Assembly: GCF_963973895.1 (NCBI RefSeq) | Contig: NZ_CAXBBF010000005.1 | Length of the DNA: 64,000 bases | Source: Porticoccus sp950063125 | GTDB taxonomy: Bacteria > Pseudomonadota > Gammaproteobacteria > Pseudomonadales > Porticoccaceae | Direction: 5' to 3' (one strand) | Shown: in pieces, positions 54,416 through 62,321 of the stretch | Layout of the letters: each line of letters begins with the position of its first letter | Position numbering within the stretch: position 1 is the first letter of the stretch | Notes under the pieces: generated by a model | What the model saw: only the letters and a program-made list of their open reading frames with translations | What the model was told of the DNA's origin: nothing | The model's database searches: none | Program-made: the position numbers and the translations under genes

Positions 54416-55105
54416 ATGATTGAAGCGAATCATCTTACCAAGGAAGTGAACACTTCCGAGGGTGTCCTGCGAATTCTGGACGATATTAACCTGACCGTTG
54501 CTGAAGGAGAGGCACTGGCGATTGTCGGGCCTTCCGGATCGGGCAAGTCGACCCTGCTGGGGATATTGGCGGGTCTGGATACACCCAGCACCGGGTTGGT
54601 AAGGGTGAACGGGGAAGATATCACGGCCATGACCGAAGAGGGGCGGGCTGCCATGCGTGCCCGCTATGTGGGGTTTGTCTTTCAATCATTTCATTTGCTG
54701 CCCAGTCTGACGGCACTGGAAAACGTCTCGTTACCATTGGAGTTGCGGGGTGATAGCAGTGCCACCGAAATTGCCCGCAGTTACTTGGACCGTGTCGGAT
54801 TAACCGCCAGACTCAGTCATTATCCCCGCCAGTTGTCCGGTGGTGAACAGCAGCGTGTTGCGCTAGCGCGCGCCTTTGCCAGTCGGCCCAGAATTCTGTT
54901 TGCCGACGAGCCCACCGGTAACCTCGATACGGTTACCGGCAAGACCATCAATGATTTGTTGTTTCAGCTGAACCGTGAAGAGGGTACGACACTGGTGCTG
55001 GTGACCCATGAGGCGACGCTGGCCAGCCGCTGTCACCGGCGTGTGACGTTGGAGGGAGGCCAATTGGTGGAGAATGACGCGGCGCTGTCGGGTACGCCGG
55101 GATGA
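54416..55105 (+). CDS. ybbA: ABC transporter ATP-binding protein (YbbA-like)
   Basis: A 229-residue ATPase of the MacB/LolD type: Walker A GPSGSGKSTLLGILAGL, Q-loop region VGFVFQSFHLLPSLTALENV, signature LSGGEQQRVALARAF and Walker B ILFADEPTGNLD. It should drive the FtsX-type membrane protein encoded next, probably on lipid or lipoprotein substrates at the inner membrane; the substrate is unproven. The stop overlaps the next start by 4 bp. Confidence 0.92.
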   Translation: MIEANHLTKEVNTSEGVLRILDDINLTVAEGEALAIVGPSGSGKSTLLGILAGLDTPSTGLVRVNGEDITAMTEEGRAAMRARYVGFVFQSFHLLPSLTALENVSLPLELRGDSSATEIARSYLDRVGLTARLSHYPRQLSGGEQQRVALARAFASRPRILFADEPTGNLDTVTGKTINDLLFQLNREEGTTLVLVTHEATLASRCHRRVTLEGGQLVENDAALSGTPG

Positions 55106-57609
55106 TGGCCGGGAAGCTGTTGTGGCGAAGTTGGCGCGGTGGTCAGTTGGCCCTGATTTTCTGGTCGCTGGTCATGGCGGTGGTTGTCGTGACTGCGGTT
55201 GCCCTGCTGGCAGACAGGGTAGAAAAGGCGTTGGTTAAAGAGTCCAGCCACCTGCTGGCCGCGGATGCCCAGGTTCGCACTAGCCGTGCTATCCCGGACG
55301 ACTGGCTGCTGCGCGCGGATGATGAGGGTCTGAATACCGTGCAGATGGCACTGTTTGCCTCTATGGTCTACAGCGGGGATAACAACCACCTGGCAGCGGT
55401 GAAAGCCGTGCAGCCCGACTACCCCCTGCGCGGCCTGTTGACGCTGGCCGAGCGCCCTTTTGTAACGACCCCCGAGTTTTTTGAGTCGGTAAACCACGGC
55501 CCGCCTGCAGGTGAGGTCTGGGTGGACAGCCGGCTTCTGCCCATTCTGAAAATGGAGCTTGGCGAATCGCTGGACGTGGGGGAAGTCGCCCTGCGTGTCT
55601 CCAAAATAATTGTCGAAGAACCGGATCGTGGCGGCTCTTTCTCCCTGTTTGGTGCCCGGGTATTGATGAACTGGCAGGATCTGGCGGCATCCGGCGTGGT
55701 CCAGCCCGGCAGCCGGATCGACTACCGGCTGTTGCTGGCGGGTGAAGATACCAATCTGGCCAACTATCTCGCCTGGCTCGAGCCGCAACTGAACAGCCAT
55801 GACCGGCTTCTGTCGCCGGATGAAGCGCAGGCGGGTATTGCCGATACGCTGGTTCAGGGGCGGCGGTTTCTGATTCTGGCCGGCAGTCTGGGTGTTGTCC
55901 TGGCCGGTATTGCCCTGGCCCTGGCCAGCCGCCATTACGCTGCCGGGCAGACGGCGGCTGTCGCATTGTTAAAAAGCTGGGGTGTGTCCGCCCGACGTGT
56001 GCGATCACTTTACTGGCAGCAAACCTTCTGGTTGGCGCTGGCGGGCTCGCTGTTGGGGCTGGCGATAGGCTGGCTGGTTCACGAATCACTGGTCTTTCTG
56101 GTGCGCGAATTGCTGCCGGTCAATCTGCCCCAGGCTGGTTGGCGACCCTGGCTGGTGGGTTTGGCCACAGGCATGCTTTGTCTGGTGGGTTTTGCCCTGC
56201 CGGCTCTCTGGCACCTGCCGTCCCTGTCACCGCTGGCGGTGTTGCGACGGGATGTTCCCGTTCACCCGGTAAGCGCGATAAAACGACTGATGATTGGTCT
56301 GCTGGTCATCCTGCTGATGTTGCTCTGGTACAGCCAGAGTGTAGCTCTGACGCTGGCGATTCTGGCGGGATTGGCAGTGACGGCGCTGGCGGTGATGGGC
56401 CCCGGCTGGCTGTTGTTGAGTCTGGCCCGGCGACTGGGTAACCGGGCCGGCAGCGTATGGCGGCTGGCCCTGGCCAATCTGTGGCGTCGGCGTGGACAAA
56501 CATTGGTGTTGTTGACCGGCTTTGCCGCTGCCATGGCGATTCTGATGACGCTGGTGATGGTGCGTACCACCCTCATGGAGCAGTGGCGCTGGCAACTGGC
56601 CGAAGATGCACCCAATCATTTTCTGGTCAATGTGGCTCCCCACGAACTGGATGGCGTAGAGCGCCTGTTGGCAGATAACCAGCTCAGTTCGGTGGGCTGG
56701 TATGCCATGGTTCGCGGGCGGATAACGCTGATCGATGGTCAGCCGCCCTCCGACGAGCTGGTGGAACAGAATAATGCCTTGCGCCGCGAACTGAATCTGA
56801 GTTGGAGCGATCAGTTGCCCGAGGGCAACAGGGTGGAAGAAGGGCAGTGGTGGGAAGGGCTGACCAACTTCGCTGAACGGCATGGCGAGAATGTGGCACC
56901 GGTATCGATTGAAGAGGATCTGGCCAGTGAAATCGGGGTGACACTGGGCAGCCGTCTAACCTTCAGTGTGGGCGGGCTTACCTTCGATGGAGTGATTACC
57001 AGTATCCGCAGCCTCAACTGGGACACCATGACCCCCAATTTTTACGTGCTGTTTCCCGATGGGTATCTGGAAAAGTATCCGCGAATTTTCATGACCAGCC
57101 TGTACCTGCCGCCGGAACAGAAACCGTTCGTCAATACACTGCTCAGTCAATATCCCACAGTACTGGTGATTGAACTGGATATGGTGATTGAACGGATTCG
57201 CTCCATGGTGACCCAGGTGACCCATGGGCTGGAGTTGATGACGCTGCTGATTCTTGGCTGTGGAGTGCTCGTCATGCTGGCCGCAGTGAAACTGTCGATG
57301 GCCGAACGGCTGCAGGAAAGTGCCATTCTGCGAACACTGGGCAGCACGGCCCGTCGCATATTGACAGTACAGTCGGTGGAGTTCGGTGCACTGGGTGCTT
57401 TGTCCGGGTTGCTGGCTGCTGTCGGTGCAGAGCTGGCATTGTTCCTGTTGCAGCGGCGTATGTTCGAGGCGCCCTTCGGGCTCCATGTCGAACTGTGGCT
57501 GTGGGGCCCCCTGATAGGAGCCCTGCTGATTGGTGTGCTCGGTGTGCTCTATACGCGCAAGGCAGTGAGCCGGCCGCCGTTGCAGGTACTGGGTAATCTC
57601 GATATCTGA
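55102..57609 (+). CDS. ybbP: FtsX-type ABC permease (YbbP-like)
   Basis: An 835-residue membrane protein with one N-terminal helix (WRGGQLALIFWSLVMAVVVV), a large periplasmic domain, two groups of membrane helices (around residues 255-440) in an FtsX/MacB_PCD arrangement, a second periplasmic domain and three C-terminal helices (LELMTLLILGCGVLVMLAAV ... ELWLWGPLIGALLIGVLGVL). Two FtsX repeats in one chain distinguish YbbP from LolC/E. It is translationally coupled to ybbA. Confidence 0.92.
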   Translation: MMAGKLLWRSWRGGQLALIFWSLVMAVVVVTAVALLADRVEKALVKESSHLLAADAQVRTSRAIPDDWLLRADDEGLNTVQMALFASMVYSGDNNHLAAVKAVQPDYPLRGLLTLAERPFVTTPEFFESVNHGPPAGEVWVDSRLLPILKMELGESLDVGEVALRVSKIIVEEPDRGGSFSLFGARVLMNWQDLAASGVVQPGSRIDYRLLLAGEDTNLANYLAWLEPQLNSHDRLLSPDEAQAGIADTLVQGRRFLILAGSLGVVLAGIALALASRHYAAGQTAAVALLKSWGVSARRVRSLYWQQTFWLALAGSLLGLAIGWLVHESLVFLVRELLPVNLPQAGWRPWLVGLATGMLCLVGFALPALWHLPSLSPLAVLRRDVPVHPVSAIKRLMIGLLVILLMLLWYSQSVALTLAILAGLAVTALAVMGPGWLLLSLARRLGNRAGSVWRLALANLWRRRGQTLVLLTGFAAAMAILMTLVMVRTTLMEQWRWQLAEDAPNHFLVNVAPHELDGVERLLADNQLSSVGWYAMVRGRITLIDGQPPSDELVEQNNALRRELNLSWSDQLPEGNRVEEGQWWEGLTNFAERHGENVAPVSIEEDLASEIGVTLGSRLTFSVGGLTFDGVITSIRSLNWDTMTPNFYVLFPDGYLEKYPRIFMTSLYLPPEQKPFVNTLLSQYPTVLVIELDMVIERIRSMVTQVTHGLELMTLLILGCGVLVMLAAVKLSMAERLQESAILRTLGSTARRILTVQSVEFGALGALSGLLAAVGAELALFLLQRRMFEAPFGLHVELWLWGPLIGALLIGVLGVLYTRKAVSRPPLQVLGNLDI

Positions 57610-57614
57610 AGCCG

Positions 57615-57995
57615 TTAAAACAGCATTTTGGCACCGAGGTAGCTTTCATGCTCTCCTGCCTGTGTCGCCTGCTGTCTGTGCAGTGACGGGTCTTCCCCGT
57701 ACTGGATGAACAGCACAGGCAGGGGTTCCCTCTCGTCGCTGGGGGTAGCCCAAAGGGATGCGACTTCCCACAGGATTGACCATTGCACGGCGAAGAATAA
57801 ATCCTCTGCAATAGCTCTATGATCGGGCGCATGATGGTTGCCTTCATCACGGCTTAGCTGGATTTTCCAGTTGTCATGCACTTCGCGCTGGATAGGTGGC
57901 AGTGCACCAATGTGCTGCCAGCCGTGAGTGTCCGACAATGCGGGCAATGCGATAAATCCGGTTAGTACAACAAGTGTCAGAGTCGGGAGTTTCAA
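57615..57995 (-). CDS. Small exported protein, unknown
   Basis: A 126-residue precursor with a clear signal peptide (KLPTLTLVVLTGFIALPALS, cleavage near LSD). The mature part has no recognised motif (GALPPIQREVHDNWKIQLSR; AVQWSILWEVASLW; LGAKMLF at the end). TTG 57995 is chosen as start because GGAGG lies at 58006-58002 with 6-nt spacing; starting there puts the signal peptide at the very N-terminus. ATG 58025 upstream lacks such a site. It is convergent with ybbP, 5 bp apart. Confidence 0.6.
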   Translation of the reverse strand: MKLPTLTLVVLTGFIALPALSDTHGWQHIGALPPIQREVHDNWKIQLSRDEGNHHAPDHRAIAEDLFFAVQWSILWEVASLWATPSDEREPLPVLFIQYGEDPSLHRQQATQAGEHESYLGAKMLF

Positions 57996-58247
57996 GGAGC
58001 GCCTCCATTTTATTGTTATGGGCATTTTTATAAGTAACCTATTGATATAAGCAACCCCGGAGAGTTGCCTGCCGCCATCCAGTCAGTAACAAAATTGTCA
58101 TCATGGGAGTTTTGTACGCAGGCAAGTCGATTATGGATCGCCTCTGTTATGCAGCCAGATAAGGCAAACGGACGCATCTCTGGAGAACAGGGCAGGAATC
58201 CGTTAGAATCCGGCCTCGTTTTTTTCTCACACTCTTGGCCATTATTC

Positions 58248-59343
58248 ATGGAAATCAGTCCACTTCGTCACGCCCTCGAGGATCTTCAGGTACGCACAGA
58301 CGTGCTTAGGGGGTATCTTTGACTTTGCCAACAAGAAAGATCGCCTGACCGAGGTCGAGCTGGAGCTTGGCGCTGCCGATGTATGGAATGATCCCGAACG
58401 GGCCCAACAACTGGGGCGCGAGCGCTCGTCACTGGAAATTATTGTGACAACCATCGAAGCACTGGACAGCGGAATTGCCGATGCCAAAGACCTGCTCGAT
58501 ATGGCGGTGGAAGAGGACGATGCCGGCGCTGTAGCGGATATTGAATCCGAAGTGGCGCAGCTCACCGCGCAACTGGAAAAACTGGAATTTCGCCGGATGT
58601 TTTCGGGTGAAATGGACCCCAATAATGCCTTTCTGGATATTCAGGCCGGTTCCGGCGGAACCGAAGCCCAGGATTGGGCGGAAATGCTGTTGCGTATGTA
58701 TTTGCGCTGGGGCGATGAAAAGGGCTTTAAAACCACCCTCGAAGAGTGTTCTGCCGGGGACGTGGCCGGTATCAAGAGTGCAACGATTCTTTTTGAAGGT
58801 GAATATGCTTTCGGTTGGCTTCGCACCGAGACCGGCGTGCATAGGTTGGTGCGAAAGTCACCGTTTGATTCCGGCAATCGCCGCCATACCTCGTTCAGCT
58901 CGGTGTTTGTTTCTCCAGAAATCGACGACGATGTGGAAATTGATATCAATCCTGCCGACGTCCGTACGGATACCTATCGGGCCAGCGGAGCCGGTGGTCA
59001 GCACATCAACAAGACCGATTCGGCGGTGCGCCTGACCCATGAACCAACCGGTGTAGTGGTGTCCTGTCAAAGCGAGCGATCCCAGCACCAGAACCGGGAC
59101 AAGTGCTGGAAAATGTTGCGTGCCAGGTTGTATGAGCGGGAAATGCTGAAACGCAGCGAAGCCGCTCAGGCCCTGGAGGACAGCAAGTCGGATATCGGCT
59201 GGGGCAGCCAGATTCGCTCCTATGTTCTCGATGACCAGCGCATCAAGGATTTGCGCACTAACGTCCAGACCAGTAATTGCCAGGCCGTGCTGGATGGTGA
59301 CCTGGATCGCTTCATTGAAGCCTCACTCAAAGCCGGTCTGTGA
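58248..59343 (+). CDS. prfB: Peptide chain release factor 2 with programmed +1 frameshift
   Basis: RF2 terminates at UGA and UAA. The gene starts at ATG 58248, runs 24 codons to UGA (58320-58322), and continues in the +1 frame from GAC at 58321: the join is 58248-58319 with 58321-59343, giving 364 residues. The frameshift site AGGGGGTATCTTTGAC has the internal Shine-Dalgarno AGGGGG (58308-58313) and slippery CTT before the stop, exactly the autoregulatory arrangement of E. coli. RF2 marks: SPF in KSPFDSGNRRH and GGQ in SGAGGQHINKTDSAVR. lysS follows after 45 bp. Confidence 0.98.
58308..58323 (+). promoter_or_regulatory. prfB programmed frameshift site
   Basis: AGGGGG stimulator, three-base spacer TAT, slippery CTT and poor-context stop TGAC. 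Low RF2 lets ribosomes slip +1 and make more RF2. Confidence 0.95.
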
Positions 59344-59388
59344 TAACCGCACCTGTCCCGGTCCGGCCCAACCCATGTGGTAGATTTC

Positions 59389-60915
59389 ATGACTGATACA
59401 CCAAAAAACACCACCGACCAAGCAGAAGAAAACAGGTTGATCACCGAGCGTCGCGCCAAGCTGGCCACTATTCGATCCGAGGCCGAGACTGCCGGTGGCA
59501 ATCCGTTTCCCAATGATTTTCGTCCCGCAAATCAGGCGGCGTCGTTACAGGCCGACTATGGTGAAGAGTCCAAGGAAGCCCTAGAGTCCCGCCATTACCA
59601 GGTCAGTGTGGCCGGGCGCGTCATCCGCAATCGCGGTGCCTTTATGGTGCTGCAGGATGCCTCGGGGACCATTCAGCTTTACGTCACCAAGGAGGCACGC
59701 AGTTTTGCCAAGCGTCTTGATCTGGGCGATATCGTCGGAGTCGCCGGTGCACTGCACAAGTCGGGCAAGGGCGATCTTTACGTCAATATGGAGCAATTCC
59801 AGTTGCTGACGAAGGCGTTACGGCCGCTGCCTGACAAGTACCATGGTCTCGCCGACCAGGAGCTGCGCTATCGCCAGCGCTATGTGGATCTGATCGTCAA
59901 CCCGGAGATTCGCGAACTGTTCCGCATCCGCTCGAGTGTGATTGATTTTATTCGTCGCTATCTCAACAACCGGGCGTTTATGGAGGTGGAAACCCCCATG
60001 CTGCAGGTGATTCCCGGCGGTGCTACGGCTAAGCCGTTTGTCACACACCACAATGCGCTCGACATCAATATGTATCTGCGGGTCGCCCCCGAATTATATC
60101 TCAAGCGGCTGGTGGTCGGCGGTTTTGAGCGGGTTTATGAGATCAATCGCAACTTCCGTAACGAGGGGCTCTCGACCCGTCACAACCCCGAATTCACGAT
60201 GCTGGAATTCTATCAAGCCTATGCGGATTATCACGATCTCATGGATCTGACCGAAGATATGCTGCGCAGTCTGGCTGTCGAGGTGCTCGGTAGTACCGAA
60301 GTTGTCAGTACGGTTAAAAACGCCGAGGGCGAGGTGTTGCAGGAAACCCGTTACGACTTTGCCAGGCCTTTCCGTCGCCTGTCGGTGTTCGATGCCATTC
60401 TCCACTTCAATCCGGATGTCAGTGCAGCGGCACTCTCCGACCCGGAAGGCGCCAGGGAACTCGCTGAGCATCTCGATATTCCCCTCAAGGACAATTGGGG
60501 GCTGGGCAAGGTGCAGATTGAGATTTTCGAGAAGACTGTCGAACATCGTCTCGATCAGCCGACCTTTATCACCGAGTATCCCACTGAGGTGTCGCCACTC
60601 GCCCGTCGCAGTGACCGGAACCCCTTTGTCACCGAGCGTTTTGAGTTTTTCGTCGGAGGTCGTGAGATCGCCAACGGCTTTTCCGAGCTGAACGATGCAG
60701 AGGACCAGGCGGCGCGTTTTCGTGCCCAAGTGGCAGAAAAAGAGGCTGGGGATGACGAGGCAATGCATTATGATGCGGATTATATTCGTGCACTTGAGTA
60801 CGGCCTGCCGCCCACTGCCGGTGAGGGGATAGGTATCGATCGTCTGGTGATGCTGCTCACGGACTCGCCATCTATCAGGGATGTGTTACTGTTCCCACAT
60901 ATGCGCCCTGAGTAG
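59389..60915 (+). CDS. lysS: Lysyl-tRNA synthetase (class II)
   Basis: LysS charges tRNA-Lys. The 508-residue protein has an N-terminal OB-fold anticodon-binding domain (VSVAGRVIRNRGAFMVLQDA), then class II motif 1 region (FMEVETPMLQVIPGGATAKP), motif 2 (RNFRNEGLSTRHNPEFTML) and motif 3 (GEGIGIDRLVMLLTDSPSI). ATG 59389 is preferred over GTG 59377. It lies 45 bp after prfB, the usual prfB-lysS operon. Its shortened paralogue EpmA is at 670. Confidence 0.97.
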   Translation: MTDTPKNTTDQAEENRLITERRAKLATIRSEAETAGGNPFPNDFRPANQAASLQADYGEESKEALESRHYQVSVAGRVIRNRGAFMVLQDASGTIQLYVTKEARSFAKRLDLGDIVGVAGALHKSGKGDLYVNMEQFQLLTKALRPLPDKYHGLADQELRYRQRYVDLIVNPEIRELFRIRSSVIDFIRRYLNNRAFMEVETPMLQVIPGGATAKPFVTHHNALDINMYLRVAPELYLKRLVVGGFERVYEINRNFRNEGLSTRHNPEFTMLEFYQAYADYHDLMDLTEDMLRSLAVEVLGSTEVVSTVKNAEGEVLQETRYDFARPFRRLSVFDAILHFNPDVSAAALSDPEGARELAEHLDIPLKDNWGLGKVQIEIFEKTVEHRLDQPTFITEYPTEVSPLARRSDRNPFVTERFEFFVGGREIANGFSELNDAEDQAARFRAQVAEKEAGDDEAMHYDADYIRALEYGLPPTAGEGIGIDRLVMLLTDSPSIRDVLLFPHMRPE

Positions 60916-61103
60916 TTTTCGGGTTCCTTGCGTTGCCCTTGCCAGTGTACGACCCCCACGAGACGTTGCCAGCGGGGCTGAGGGTGAATGACACTTTGAA
61001 TAAACCGCTATCTATCAATAGTCGGAAGTGTCTCGAGTACGATCAATAATACCGTGACATCCGTTTTTCAAAATGGGTGTATGTTCAAGGAGAGCAACGG
61101 GTC

Positions 61104-62297
61104 ATGGCGGGGAAGTCAGGCTATCGAGAAAAGCTGGACTGGTGCGATAAAATTAATCGCGCCCCGCAGCGTGCTGCGGCCCTTGCAGAGGCGCAGTGGC
61201 AGTCAGTGATCATCGGTATTCTGATGCTGACCGGCGGGCTGGTGATGACGGCCCTGTCGCTCTGGGATATCTATGCGGACCTGGGTCCGGTATGGACAAA
61301 TCTGGTTACCCTGGCAGCCGGATTGATCATCACCTTCTTCTATATTCTGTTGCTCAACAAGGGCGGCACCAGTGCTCGACTGACCGTCGTCATACTCCGG
61401 TTGACTCTGATTATCATGGTCTTTTTACATTTCTTCTGGTTGTTGGTCGAAGATGTGGAATGGTCCGGACTGCTTTGGTGCCTGGTGATGTTGCCGCTGT
61501 TTTTTCATCTGCTTGGCTACCAGCGGGGTTTAATTCTGGTATTGCTGCTAATCAGTGGCACCACATGGCTGCTGTTCTGGCCATCCGCTTTCTATTCATC
61601 TCCCTACTCGACAGAGATTCTGTTTCGGTTCTGGGCTGCGTACCTGATCTTGGCCTGGATTTCCTTTTCAGTGGAGTATATCCGTCACCAGACCCGACAA
61701 CGATTGCAGGCCACCTGGCGTGAGCTTGATATACAAGCCTGTACAGATGAGTTGACCGGCCTGGCCAATCGACGCGGTTTGCGGGAGTATCTGGGCAAGC
61801 AGGAGCAACGCAGTACCCAGGGAGAGGGTAGTTATGCCGTGATTCTTGGTGATATGGATGATTTCAAGCAGATTAATGACCGCTATGGCCATGATGTTGG
61901 GGATCGGGTGTTGTCGACTGTAGGTAAACTTATCAGCAGTTTGGTCCGGGAAGATGATCTCGCCGCTCGCTGGGGGGGTGAGGAGTTTTTGTTATTGCTC
62001 GCAGATACCGATGCTGAGGGTGCGAAAGTGCTGGCTGAGAAAGTTAGAGACTGTGTGGCCACCAGTAAAATTCTGGTGGATGGCGAGTCGATTGACCTGA
62101 GCATGAGCTTAGGGGTTGCTGCCCAGCAACAGGATGCTCCTTTATCGGCTTCGCTGAAATCTGCCGATGTTGCCATGTATGAGGCCAAGCGTCGGGGTAA
62201 AAACAGTGTGGTCATGACGAACCAGTTGCCATCGAGCATGGGAAATGGAACCCGTCAGGATTCACCGGTGGCGGTCACTGATCCGGTGAATACCTGA
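61104..62297 (+). CDS. Membrane-bound diguanylate cyclase (GGDEF)
   Basis: A 397-residue inner-membrane protein with about six hydrophobic segments in residues 35-200 (VIIGILMLTGGLVMTALSLW, LTVVILRLTLIIMVFLHFFW, ILFRFWAAYLILAWISFSVE and others) and a C-terminal GGDEF domain from about residue 215 (DELTGLANRRGL). The active site reads RWGGEEF near residue 290, and the I-site RxxD (REDD) lies five residues before it, so it should make c-di-GMP and be product-inhibited. The sensed signal is unknown. ATG 61104 is chosen with AAGGAG upstream; GTG 61077 is an alternative. It is a single gene, convergent with valS. Confidence 0.92.
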   Translation: MAGKSGYREKLDWCDKINRAPQRAAALAEAQWQSVIIGILMLTGGLVMTALSLWDIYADLGPVWTNLVTLAAGLIITFFYILLLNKGGTSARLTVVILRLTLIIMVFLHFFWLLVEDVEWSGLLWCLVMLPLFFHLLGYQRGLILVLLLISGTTWLLFWPSAFYSSPYSTEILFRFWAAYLILAWISFSVEYIRHQTRQRLQATWRELDIQACTDELTGLANRRGLREYLGKQEQRSTQGEGSYAVILGDMDDFKQINDRYGHDVGDRVLSTVGKLISSLVREDDLAARWGGEEFLLLLADTDAEGAKVLAEKVRDCVATSKILVDGESIDLSMSLGVAAQQQDAPLSASLKSADVAMYEAKRRGKNSVVMTNQLPSSMGNGTRQDSPVAVTDPVNT

Positions 62298-62321
62298 GAC
62301 GGCAGTAGAAGGTAGGGGGCT

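Noticed and set aside
55361..56089. 242-codon minus-strand frame inside the YbbP-like gene.
   Set aside because: Rich in Arg and Pro as typical of antisense frames in GC-rich genes; the plus strand encodes clear membrane helices.
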